Shown piece after piece: positions 48,897 to 57,712 of a stretch of 64,000 nucleotides of DNA. Within the stretch, counting starts at the first letter, position 1. The number at the start of each line of letters is the position of its first letter. The DNA lies in the NCBI RefSeq assembly GCF_009831655.1, contig NZ_WRPA01000008.1, positions 124,001 to 188,000 on the forward strand. Reading direction: 5' to 3'. This DNA comes from Shewanella insulae. GTDB lineage: Bacteria; Pseudomonadota; Gammaproteobacteria; Enterobacterales; Shewanellaceae. The translations under genes were made by a program, and so were the position numbers. The notes beneath the pieces were generated by a model. The model was not told the DNA's origin and did no database searches. It was given only the letters and a program-made list of their open reading frames with translations.

Positions 48897-49620
48897 TGTA
48901 CATGTCCTTATATTTATATGAATTTTTGTATCCTGGAAAACGACTCAGGTGATCGCTGTGCCAAATTGTCTCAACTGTTAAGAGTTACCGACGAAATAAC
49001 TCCAAGGCTCAAACCGAAAAGAACAAAAAGTGTACAGCTGTTCATAAATTGAGATAGTTCAGCAATCATTCATATAGTAGAAAAGTACTGTTTTTCATTC
49101 GTTGAGTTGGCGAGCCGTTCAGGGTGAACCCTGGTCACACCGAAATGCTTGGGTGAGGCGGCAGCTCTCTGATTGAACTGGCTTAGAACGGCCATGATTT
49201 TGACGTTTAAAACGATGTTGGCTGCCATTCTTATTGCCGGTAACTCCTACCTTAATTTATCTAACGTTAGGCAAGAGAAAGTCCGCTATTTAGCCATCTT
49301 GTTCTCGCTCGTGAGTTTACCGGTTAGGCTAGCTTCTAGCCGTTGCTGGCGAAGCTATTGTTTGAATCGTATAAATAGCACTAAGCTATTGTCATCTGTT
49401 TGCGCTTTGTAAAGCGCACCTAGCCGAGAGAGCCGATGATATAAAGATAATAAATAGAAAGGTTTTGCTCTTTTTTTATGCGTTAATATTCTAAACGCTC
49501 GTTTCAATTTGATGTTTGGAAACAGGTTTGACTGACTTGGGTGAGAAAAGCGAGCATCTGGAATACTCGCTTGGCGATAGTGCAGGGACTTGGAGGATGA
49601 TGACTTTGAGCGTACAGCTG
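48897..49620. other. Intergenic region between the M19-like gene and pepP
   Basis: About 720 bp. The frame at 49173-49412 has no support. A short dyad CAGGGTGAACCCTG lies near 49119. The motif GTACAGCTGTT occurs at about 49032 and again near 49612 (palindromic core AGCT). I see no RNA gene with confidence; it holds the promoter of the M19-like gene. Confidence 0.4.
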
Positions 49621-50940
49621 TTAGTTTTGCTGCATAAACGTCTCTATCTCAGCTATAGTGCGCGGCACCTTTCGGGACAGGTTTTCATGGCCGTCAACGG
49701 TGACCAGGATATCATCTTCGATGCGGATCCCCATGCCGCGATAGGCTTCAGGTAGATCAGTGGCTGAGGCCGGAATATAGATGCCAGGCTCTATGGTAAA
49801 GATCATCCCGGGCTCAAGCTTACGCCAGTGGCCCTCGTCATCATGATAGGGGCCGACGTCGTGGACGTCCATCCCCAGCCAGTGCCCCGTCTTATGCACC
49901 GTGAAGCGCTTATAGCTTTCGCTGGCCATCACCTCCTCATAGCTCCCTTGTAACAGGCCGAGTTTGATGAGACCGCGGGCCATCACCTGCATACAGGTCT
50001 CATAGAGGTGATTCCATGGGGTGCCGGGTTTGACTTTGGCGATGGCGGCATCGAGGGCATCGAGCACAAGTTGGTAGATCGCTTTTTGCGCCTGCGTAAA
50101 GCGGCCATCTACCGGATAGCTGCGGGTGATATCGGCGGCGTAGTGATTGAGCTCGGCGCCGGCATCTATAAGCAGCATCTGACCGGATTGGAGCTCGCAG
50201 CAGTTCTCTTCATAATGCAGGCAGCAGGCGTTGTCGCCCGCCGCCACTATGTTCGGGTAGGCGACCTCGTTAGCGCCGTGGGCGGCGATGGCATAGTTAA
50301 AGGTGGCGGCGAGCTGCGCCTCATTTATCTCTGCGCGGCAGGCTTTCATTACCGCCTTATGGCCGTCTATGGAGGCGTTGACTGCGGCGCGAATCGCCGC
50401 CTGTTCGCCCTCATCTTTGATCACCCTCAGTGGATGCAGGTGCTTTGCCAGCGGCGTGATGCTGCGAAAGCACTTAGGCGTATCGAAGGCGCTGCCATGA
50501 CGCTGGGCGTTGCACCAGCCGATAATTTTATGATTAAAACGGCCCTGCTCGTCGCTGATAAATACCTGAGTCTGATGAGTGAGGCTAGTGGCGATGACGC
50601 TCTCTAACTCGGCGATGTCAAAGGCCTGGGTGGCACCAAAATCTTCTATGGCGCCAGAAACGCCAGCCCTGGCACCAAAGCTGACCTCCTGCTGGGGATC
50701 CTTAGGGCGGCAGAGCAAGGTGTAGATTATCTCGCCTTGGGGGCCACGGTAGAGCAGCGCTACCGCATCGGGTTCGTTGAAGCCGGTGAGGTAGAGAAAG
50801 TCATTGTCTTGGCGAAAGTGATACTTGATGTTCTTGCTGCGCACCTTTTGCTGATAACCTGTGAGGATCACAAAGCTATCCTCGGGTAGGCTATCCATGA
50901 GGCGTTGGCGTCTAATTGTGAATTGGCTGTTTGCGGGCAT
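49621..50940 (-). CDS. pepP: Xaa-Pro aminopeptidase (M24B)
   Basis: This cytoplasmic metallopeptidase removes an N-terminal residue before proline. The 439 residues have an N-terminal AMP_N domain (about 5-135) and a pita-bread catalytic domain with dimetal ligands: LIDAGAELNHYAADITRSYP carries both aspartates, HKTGHWLGMDVHDVG the histidine, and IFTIEPGIYIP and GIRIEDDILVT the glutamates. The length and motifs match PepP. Here it is not beside ubiH but divergent from gmhB, with 173 bp between starts. Use with proline-rich peptides near the hydroxyproline locus is only suggestive. Confidence 0.95.
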   Translation of the reverse strand: MPANSQFTIRRQRLMDSLPEDSFVILTGYQQKVRSKNIKYHFRQDNDFLYLTGFNEPDAVALLYRGPQGEIIYTLLCRPKDPQQEVSFGARAGVSGAIEDFGATQAFDIAELESVIATSLTHQTQVFISDEQGRFNHKIIGWCNAQRHGSAFDTPKCFRSITPLAKHLHPLRVIKDEGEQAAIRAAVNASIDGHKAVMKACRAEINEAQLAATFNYAIAAHGANEVAYPNIVAAGDNACCLHYEENCCELQSGQMLLIDAGAELNHYAADITRSYPVDGRFTQAQKAIYQLVLDALDAAIAKVKPGTPWNHLYETCMQVMARGLIKLGLLQGSYEEVMASESYKRFTVHKTGHWLGMDVHDVGPYHDDEGHWRKLEPGMIFTIEPGIYIPASATDLPEAYRGMGIRIEDDILVTVDGHENLSRKVPRTIAEIETFMQQN

Positions 50941-51113
50941 CTCTATCCCTAATTCTTTGTAGTTATTTACGAATGGGTTAACTATATTTGCATATTTTAT
51001 CCATTACTAGTGTCTGTCGACTTTATTCGTGATTGTGCGGTGCATTTTGTTGATTCAAGTGTGATAATAATGGCCAACAAATTATTGGGTTCAGTTGGAT
51101 TGGGGAAGTTTTC

Positions 51114-51665
51114 GTGAATCGTGCCGTTTTCCTGGATAGAGATGGAGTGATTAATATCGACCATGGTTATGTGCATCGGGTCGATGATTTCGAATATGTC
51201 GAGGGAGTATTCGATGCGTGCGCCGCGTTAAAGCAGCAAGGCTATAAGCTGGTGGTGGTGACCAATCAGTCGGGCATTGCCCGTGGACTCTACACTGAAG
51301 ATCAGTTTCATAGCCTGACCGAATGGATGGACTGGAATTTCGCCGATAAAGGTGTCGAGTTAGATGGCATCTATTACTGTCCTCATCATAGTGAGAAAGG
51401 CATTGGCGAGTATAAGCAGGAGTGTGATTGCCGTAAGCCTAAACCCGGCATGCTCAAGAGTGCGGCGCAGTTTTTAAAGCTAGACCTGAGCCGCTCTGTC
51501 ATGGTGGGGGATAAGCGTGACGATATGTTGGCTGCCAAGGCGGCAGGGGTGCCGACCCGTATCTTAGTGCGCACCGGCAAAACGGTAACAGATGAAGCTA
51601 TCGCCGCGGCTACAGTCGTCTTAGACTCTATCGCCGATGTGCCAAGCTACCTAAGTACTCTGTAA
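51114..51665 (+). CDS. gmhB: D-glycero-beta-D-manno-heptose 1,7-bisphosphate 7-phosphatase
   Basis: It removes a phosphate from heptose bisphosphate in LPS core biosynthesis. The 183 residues start at GTG 51114 with GGGGAAG six bases upstream. HAD motif I is [16 protein letters not shown] (D8, D10), motif [16 protein letters not shown], a four-ligand zinc site CPHH...CDCRKP (about 91-107), and motif [18 protein letters not shown]. These match GmhB. It is a single gene, and the AT-rich segment begins right after it. Confidence 0.95.
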   Translation: MNRAVFLDRDGVINIDHGYVHRVDDFEYVEGVFDACAALKQQGYKLVVVTNQSGIARGLYTEDQFHSLTEWMDWNFADKGVELDGIYYCPHHSEKGIGEYKQECDCRKPKPGMLKSAAQFLKLDLSRSVMVGDKRDDMLAAKAAGVPTRILVRTGKTVTDEAIAAATVVLDSIADVPSYLSTL

Positions 51666-51852
51666 GAGCCTTAATGGAGGAGAGTGCGCTTTCTAACGCA
51701 TAGCTTTGTTTTATCGGTAGCAATCGCACCGATTGCTGCCGACACATCGCGTAGTGGTTAATTTGCCAAGGGAAGATGCCTAAAGGTTTAAGTACAGTCT
51801 GTAATACCACAAGATGAACCGGTTTATTTATTATCTAGACGATTGCCTGCCT

Positions 51853-54021
51853 TCAGCGGGATGAATTTTCTCCCTTGGCATATCGTGCGTTATCTGAGTT
51901 GTTTCTGATTAGGCTCTGCTTAAATGAAGGGCTACATTCGCTGCGCGGTGTGTCAATAAAATCGACGTGATAGTGTTGGCATAGTGAATCAAGCATAGTC
52001 TCCCAAGGCGCATCACCCGCGTATTCACTTAGGTTATGCCAGCGTTTGTTTGCCGTATCGACTAAGATAAGCCGCTCATCCTTAGGTAGCATGACCAGTT
52101 GCCAGTGCCCTGCATAAACTGAACGCTGCTTTAACTGAATATTATTGTGATAGGACTCAGGCTTCATCACGGCTCGACCATCCTCTCTTATTTCGTAGTG
52201 AGAGGCGGTTTCTGACATCACCTTCTTATCATCAATAAAGCTGGTATTAATCGACCTAACCGGTAATGATGACTCGACAAATATGTGTCGCTGGTTATCG
52301 TTCGGGCGCAGTGATTGTGTTAAATCGTGCGGAAGTGGCTGGCCGTCGAATTTCAAGCGTTTAGAAGATATTGTCTCACTGGTTGTAGGAGAAAGGTTGG
52401 CAACTATGCTAGGTGCAACGTCAATCAGTGAAAACAGACCATCTATTTTTCCTACTGGGTTTACAGGTTTACCGTCTCGATACCTTAATGACGCCAGTAC
52501 CACTTGTGATTGCTCCTGAGATAAAATATTCGTGCCATGTCCCCAGGCCGCAACGTTGAGCGCTGTAGGCTGCTCAGGATGGGATGTTCGTACCTCAGTG
52601 TCGGTTGCCGCGAGTCTATCTTGACTCAACAAAAAGCCCTCACCGTGATCCGATAGCAGATACACCACGGCATTGTCTAATAGCCCTCGCCGACCTAATT
52701 TGGCGATAAAGTCAGCCACTTGCATGTCGACTTTTCTAACCATTTCGCCATACATATAGTGGTTGTAATTGCCATCCCAGCGAGTTTTATCTAATTCGAT
52801 AAAATCTTTTGAGGTGAAGGGCCAGTGTAATTGACAAAAATGTACCGCTAAAAAATTTGGTTTATCGAGCGACAAAGTGTGTAAAACCTCATGATTGAAC
52901 AGTAAGGGATCATAAGTTTTACCGTAAGCGCGATTGATATAGAGGTAAGGAAACAAGTTACGCAACAACGGCAAGTTAATTGCCAAGTTGACCAAAGGAA
53001 GATCGGCCACATTCGCTATAATCGCATCGGCTGCGCCTACCTTAGGGCCAATCACACGATCAAAGCCGTAATTGGCATCAATTTGATTGAAGCGACGTTC
53101 ATCTATGGCATAAGTGGTTTGATAGCCAGCATCTGCTAATAGCCCTAATATGGGAAATGGCTTATTGATGAGTTCTGGCGGTGCAAGGTTGAACCTGGCG
53201 CCGTTATTTGTCGGATATAAACCTGATAAAACCCCCATCCAGGCCACAAAAGTGCGGCCCTGTGGCGTATAGGTACGATCATAAATTAATGACTTAGATA
53301 GTAACTGATTCAATGCAGGTGCTAGGGATGTATCGGCGCCGCGATAGGCAAGATGATCTGGGCGTAAACCATCAATACCGATAATAAAAATATTAGGCCG
53401 ATCGCTACTCGTAGAAAAAACAGGTGTGTTTGTGTTGCGAGTAAATAAATAGATAGGCACTAAGCTAAATACCAGTAGGCTAACCACAAACAGGGTGTTC
53501 GTTCTTCTGTTATGGCTAGCTAGTGTGCCCAGCAACGCATAGATAAAGTTTGCAAACAGTAAGAGACCCAAGGTGGCTATGGTGATTCCAGTCGCTAGCG
53601 GTGTACCACGAAAAAAACCCAGTAATGATGTCGGGTAAAAGTAGGCATTTGCTGACAATACTAGAATGCAATGCAGTAGTAACAGCACTAACCAAATTTG
53701 TGTTTTGACGTTGTCATTTGAGGAGATGACAAACCACGGACGGCAGGAAAGGGTGATCACCAAAGCCCAGCATGCGTGTAGTATAAACACCACAAGAGCA
53801 AAATGAGTGAGGTCTAACATCAACCCTTGACTGAGCAGATGCTCAGGTTCGATATGTGTCATGGCATTGGCAAGGGAAAAGGCGGAATAATGCTGCAATA
53901 ATTGTTTATAGTTAATCGCAATGACCATCAAAAAAATGAGCATTGCCAGCGTTCTAAAGAAAGTACGCTTGAGGGAGACGGCATTAGTCGATGTTATGGC
54001 TTGCTCTGCTGCGTCAGGCAT
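51853..54021 (-). CDS. Inner-membrane sulfatase-fold protein
   Basis: The 722-residue protein has about five membrane segments (within 15-205), then a periplasmic alkaline-phosphatase-superfamily domain. Metal-site motifs are IIGIDGLRPDHLAYRG (about 216-231) and LLSDHGEGFLL (about 430-440), with a further HGTN. The nucleophile segment is TYTPQGRTFVAWMGVLSGLYPTNNG, where Thr in GRTFVAW takes the position of the sulfatase Cys/Ser; the CxPxR formylglycine motif is absent. This points to a phosphotransferase-like or non-sulfatase role (EptA/LtaS/PbgA-like), not a true sulfatase. A small membrane-protein gene lies 48 bp upstream in the same direction. Confidence 0.82.
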   Translation of the reverse strand: MPDAAEQAITSTNAVSLKRTFFRTLAMLIFLMVIAINYKQLLQHYSAFSLANAMTHIEPEHLLSQGLMLDLTHFALVVFILHACWALVITLSCRPWFVISSNDNVKTQIWLVLLLLHCILVLSANAYFYPTSLLGFFRGTPLATGITIATLGLLLFANFIYALLGTLASHNRRTNTLFVVSLLVFSLVPIYLFTRNTNTPVFSTSSDRPNIFIIGIDGLRPDHLAYRGADTSLAPALNQLLSKSLIYDRTYTPQGRTFVAWMGVLSGLYPTNNGARFNLAPPELINKPFPILGLLADAGYQTTYAIDERRFNQIDANYGFDRVIGPKVGAADAIIANVADLPLVNLAINLPLLRNLFPYLYINRAYGKTYDPLLFNHEVLHTLSLDKPNFLAVHFCQLHWPFTSKDFIELDKTRWDGNYNHYMYGEMVRKVDMQVADFIAKLGRRGLLDNAVVYLLSDHGEGFLLSQDRLAATDTEVRTSHPEQPTALNVAAWGHGTNILSQEQSQVVLASLRYRDGKPVNPVGKIDGLFSLIDVAPSIVANLSPTTSETISSKRLKFDGQPLPHDLTQSLRPNDNQRHIFVESSLPVRSINTSFIDDKKVMSETASHYEIREDGRAVMKPESYHNNIQLKQRSVYAGHWQLVMLPKDERLILVDTANKRWHNLSEYAGDAPWETMLDSLCQHYHVDFIDTPRSECSPSFKQSLIRNNSDNARYAKGENSSR

Positions 54022-54069
54022 ATTGTCTCTCTATTGGATTACGGCGTATATGCTTAAAGCACCTCAATA

Positions 54070-54435
54070 CTAATCTCCTTCTTCATTCTTCTTGGGTTGT
54101 TGTGTGGGCTGCAATGGGGCAACAGAATGTTCTCTTACTGTTAGTGCATTTGATGTCCTGCGAGACATTTTTATTGAGTCATTGGTTGATGATTTTGTTT
54201 TTACCTGAAAGTCATTGAAATTATTCAATAAACCATTTTCATTGCCAGAGGGCCAATCACCTAACAATAAATAGCGTTCAGCTAATGTCGCGCCAGATTC
54301 GACCTCGGTTTTTAGCGTAAAACGAGCATTTGCCACAGTGAGAGCGGGATAGATAATCACCAGCAGTAATACAATGATCAACAAAACTAATGCCAGTTGA
54401 AGTCTCTGCTGTTTAGTTAACTCCATCATTACCAT
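54070..54435 (-). CDS. Small single-pass membrane protein of unknown function
   Basis: I do not recognise this 121-residue protein. It has a short basic N-terminus, one membrane segment (about 13-36, LALVLLIIVLLLVIIYPAL), then a soluble region rich in S, T, N and Q that ends EEGD. The topology resembles a bitopic assembly factor. AAAGGACG lies nine bases before ATG 54435, favouring this start over the in-frame ATGs just after it. The stop is 48 bp before the sulfatase-fold gene, so the two are probably one transcript. Confidence 0.65.
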   Translation of the reverse strand: MVMMELTKQQRLQLALVLLIIVLLLVIIYPALTVANARFTLKTEVESGATLAERYLLLGDWPSGNENGLLNNFNDFQVKTKSSTNDSIKMSRRTSNALTVREHSVAPLQPTQQPKKNEEGD

Positions 54436-54752
54436 GGATTTTATCGTCCTTTTAATATCACGTTGTTTACGTGTAGCGTGATGAGGGGTCAGATGGGTAA
54501 AGTATAGATGAAGAATTTATCTATGATACGGAGGCGATTTCGAGGGCAATATTTTGAGCTGTTATTAGGTTGAATAATCTTGTCATAACACAATGCCTGA
54601 ACTAAACCTGAGCTAATTGTGACGCTTAAGTCGTCTCTTTGCCGCCATAGAAGTAGAAGCATTAACCACAGTGAGTTAGCGTGATTTTCCTATAATGTTA
54701 CTGGTGAATACCGTCTCTATATTTCTCTGTTGAATAGGGTGGGCTCGACAAT
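54436..54752. other. Divergent promoter region, small membrane protein / L,D-transpeptidase
   Basis: About 317 bp, AT-rich, no ORF or clear operator. It contains promoters for both directions. Confidence 0.45.
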
Positions 54753-56261
54753 ATGAAATCCCTCTTATCTTATATGCTGACCGTTTTGGCTTGTTTAGTT
54801 AGCGTTAGCCTGAATCTTATTAGTCAATCTGCGCTGGCCGCAGACAATATGGCAGCGCAGATAAACCAGCATCCTGTTGCTAGTGAGCCTGAATTTATTT
54901 GGTTCGATCAGCGAGGACCAAAGCCGTTAACCATAGATATGCTTGCATTAGCACAAGAACTGGGGTTTTGGCAGCACAAAGGCTCGTCGACGATTAAGGA
55001 GGGGGCGCAAGCCACAAGAGACTTAGACGACAGGTATTCGCAACTATTTATCGAAATGCTGAAAACATTAAGGCTAGGGCAGGGAAATGAAGCCTTATCG
55101 AATGTTCGACAATTACGTCGCGCAGTACAAACTCAGCAGCTGCATGAGTTACTCGATGGAATGCTACCTGAGCATAAGCAGGTGCAATTGTTGCGTGAAC
55201 AAATTCGGCGCTATCAACAACTTGAAATTTATGTATGGCCGGCCATATCCTCGAGGCAATACCGTTTAGGGCAGCGGTCGCCTGAAATTGCCAAGTTGCG
55301 GTGGATGCTCAGTCAATTAGGCGACTTGCCACCTAAACCATCTAACGCCTATCGAGATGCGATTTATGATCCTGCAATCGTCAGTGCCATAAAGCATTTC
55401 CAAATAAGGCACGGGATACCTGAAAGTGGGCAACTCGATAGTTTGACCCGAAAAGCACTGCAGGTATCACCTTCACAGCGAATTGCTCATCTGCGCCAGG
55501 CATTATTTCGCTGGTTCGCATTACCAATACAGTTGCCGCAACAATACTTGTGGGTCAATATTCCTGCGTATCAATTACAGATAATGGACAATGAGACCAG
55601 TGTATTGAGTATGCGGGTGATTGTGGGTAAACCCGAGACGCCGACGCCGCAAATGGTGACAACACTGGATCTGGTGACACTGAATCCAACTTGGACTCCA
55701 CCTCGAAGTATTGTCTACGGAGAGTTACTGCCTAAACATGGCCGTACACCTGGGTATCTTGCCGCCCATGGATTTGAGCTGCGAAAGGTCAGCCAAGGTC
55801 ACTCTTTGGCGATACCATTGGCAAACCAATCTTCTAAGCAAATCGCCGCGCTACTGAGTGAGTATCAACTTGTTCAGCAACCAGGTGCTAATAATTCATT
55901 GGGTCGATACAGATTCTCGATCCCGAATAATGAAGCCATCTATTTGCATGACACGCCTGTAAAGAAGTTATTTATGCGTCAAGAACGAGCCTTGAGTCAT
56001 GGTTGTGTGCGCTTAGAGAAAGCGGACCTCTTAGTCAACTACCTATTAACTCGGCACATCAATCAGTCACCAGCAGTTATCAAAGAGGCGTTAGCACAAA
56101 AATCGCCGCGTTATTTTAAGCTCGCCGAGCCTTTACCCGTGTTGGTAACCTATTTAACGACTTGGATCGATGTTCGAGGAGTGGTGCAGTTTCGCCCGGA
56201 TATCTACGAGTTGAATTCACCTTTAGTCGAGAGAGCTCCTGTTGCAGATTTGGGGTTATAG
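54753..56261 (+). CDS. L,D-transpeptidase (YcbB/LdtD-like)
   Basis: This periplasmic enzyme forms 3-3 peptidoglycan cross-links or attaches proteins. The 502-residue protein has a signal peptide (about 1-28, ending SALAA), an N-terminal helical region, a peptidoglycan-binding segment around LGQRSPEIAKLRWMLSQLG...AIKHFQIRHGI (about 175-225), and a YkuD catalytic domain (about 265-450) with SHGCVRLE (C418 as nucleophile). A long YcbB-like insertion is present. It lies upstream of the Tad locus after a 579-bp gap. Whether it makes room in the wall for the pilus is speculation. Confidence 0.9.
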   Translation: MKSLLSYMLTVLACLVSVSLNLISQSALAADNMAAQINQHPVASEPEFIWFDQRGPKPLTIDMLALAQELGFWQHKGSSTIKEGAQATRDLDDRYSQLFIEMLKTLRLGQGNEALSNVRQLRRAVQTQQLHELLDGMLPEHKQVQLLREQIRRYQQLEIYVWPAISSRQYRLGQRSPEIAKLRWMLSQLGDLPPKPSNAYRDAIYDPAIVSAIKHFQIRHGIPESGQLDSLTRKALQVSPSQRIAHLRQALFRWFALPIQLPQQYLWVNIPAYQLQIMDNETSVLSMRVIVGKPETPTPQMVTTLDLVTLNPTWTPPRSIVYGELLPKHGRTPGYLAAHGFELRKVSQGHSLAIPLANQSSKQIAALLSEYQLVQQPGANNSLGRYRFSIPNNEAIYLHDTPVKKLFMRQERALSHGCVRLEKADLLVNYLLTRHINQSPAVIKEALAQKSPRYFKLAEPLPVLVTYLTTWIDVRGVVQFRPDIYELNSPLVERAPVADLGL

Positions 56262-56840
56262 GCCATCGCCTATAAACACTTTAATATCCATCTAAGTATT
56301 TAGCTCTTGCCTAGTTAATACTTTTGACTTACTTGGTTGGTGTTTTGATATTGGTTTTCGCCGTCAAATACACAATGTACTATCAAGTCTTAATTTTTCT
56401 TCTTACGACAAAATCTCGCGACGACTCGCTATCACTCCTTACTAAGTGCTTTCTTAACTCATTTAGTTTGAATAAAAATTAGCTTCCCCCCTTAGCACAA
56501 TAACGCTCTTAAAGTTGTTTGTTTTTTAATCTGTGCATCGTGAAAATTTTGCTACCCTTAAATGTAACGGCAATGTTGGATTATGCGGTTTTCCCAATAT
56601 TGCTGTTCGACAGGCTAGGTTGCGGGTAGTAAACCTTATCTCTGTCATCATTAATAATTGGCAACAGGAACACATATTCGGTAGCAAGTCATGGCACTGA
56701 TGGATATGAAGTGATGGAGCTGATAGTGAGCAAGGTGAACGAGGCGGGTTTAGGTGAGACAGGTCGTAAACTATGCTCGCTTCTAGGAGTCCTGCTCAGC
56801 ACCTGAATTGAGTGCCTCTTGGGGTCGTTAGGAGAAAACT
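56262..56840. promoter_or_regulatory. Upstream region of the Tad/Flp pilus operon
   Basis: 579 bp without a supportable ORF, AT-rich in 56280-56560. It must hold the flp promoter. I could not find a sigma-54 or other consensus promoter by eye. Confidence 0.4.
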
Positions 56841-57038
56841 ATGAACCTTACAAGCTTATTTAAAGATTTTATTGAAGATGAAAGTGGCCTAACGGCAGTG
56901 GAATATGCCATTGCCGGTGGCCTGGTTGTGGGCGGGATGATTGCCGCGTTTAACCTATTAGGTGATAACGCAACAGATAAGATTGAGTGTTTAGCTTCTG
57001 CAGTTAACGGGGCTAGCACTGACTGCACCACTAATTAA
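56841..57038 (+). CDS. flp: Flp pilin (major Tad pilin)
   Basis: This small 65-residue pilin is the fibre subunit of the Tad pilus. The prepilin motif is SG-LTAVEYAI with cleavage after G16 and E21-Y22 at +5/+6, as in all Flp pilins, followed by a hydrophobic segment of about 20 residues (24-43). The C-terminus carries two cysteines (C50, C62), probably a disulfide. AGGAGAAAA precedes the start. A strong hairpin follows the stop. Confidence 0.95.
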   Translation: MNLTSLFKDFIEDESGLTAVEYAIAGGLVVGGMIAAFNLLGDNATDKIECLASAVNGASTDCTTN

Positions 57039-57057
57039 GGCATTTAGCTTGTGATAG

Positions 57058-57090
57058 AGGTGCCTAGTTTGACTTGAATACTAGGCACCT
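57058..57090 (+). other. Hairpin downstream of flp
   Basis: AGGTGCCTAGT (57058-57068) and ACTAGGCACCT (57080-57090) form a perfect 11-bp stem with an 11-nt loop, without an immediate T-run. It may attenuate read-through and protect flp mRNA so the pilin is made in excess of the assembly proteins. Confidence 0.6.
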
Positions 57091-57137
57091 ATGCTATTTG
57101 GATAATTTTTAATGCCTATCTAAGAGATACGATCTCA

Positions 57138-57701
57138 ATGACAGATGCCCAATTATTACTTCAAATCACGTTGGCGGCGCTGTTTTTCATCATAGCCATC
57201 GCCACAGATTTAAGGTCGCATCGTATTCCTAACGCCTTGTCCCTTGCGGCGATTTTCTGTGGTTTTGCCATCAATGGATATTATGCACAGCTCAATGGCT
57301 TGCTGTTAGCCGGTTTTGGTTTTGCACTGGCGTTTATTATTTTGTTTCCTGTCTTCATTTTTAGGCTACTCGGCGCTGGCGATATTAAATTGATGATGGG
57401 AATTGGTGCCCTTATGGGGCCAGAGCTTTTGGCGTGGAGTCTCTTATATGGCGTCGCCGCAGGAGCTGTCACTAGCATATTACTTGTGTTGTGGCGAACA
57501 GGTTTGAGTGGTGTTGTTAACACCCTTAAACGTTATTGGGACTGTATTTATTGCAGAACTTATTTTAAACCTGAGCCTAATGAAGCAGCAGGGCAGAAAG
57601 TGCCCTATGCACCGGCATTGGCCATAGGCTGGCTGGTGGCTTGCAGTATTAACTATGATTTGCCAAGTGTCTATTTGCAGTTAAGTCATTATTTGGGATA
57701 G
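57138..57701 (+). CDS. tadV: Prepilin peptidase TadV/CpaA
   Basis: This inner-membrane aspartic protease cleaves the pilin and pseudopilin leaders. The 187-residue protein has about five or six membrane segments and the two catalytic aspartates, D24 in IATDLRSHRIPN and D82 in LGAGDIKLMMGIG (the GxGD motif). It lacks the N-terminal methylase domain of PilD, as usual for TadV. Confidence 0.95.
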   Translation: MTDAQLLLQITLAALFFIIAIATDLRSHRIPNALSLAAIFCGFAINGYYAQLNGLLLAGFGFALAFIILFPVFIFRLLGAGDIKLMMGIGALMGPELLAWSLLYGVAAGAVTSILLVLWRTGLSGVVNTLKRYWDCIYCRTYFKPEPNEAAGQKVPYAPALAIGWLVACSINYDLPSVYLQLSHYLG

Positions 57702-57712
57702 GAAGTCTAATT

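Noticed and set aside
49173..49412. 79-codon frame upstream of pepP's 3' end
   Set aside because: No homology or good ribosome site; composition is that of non-coding DNA.
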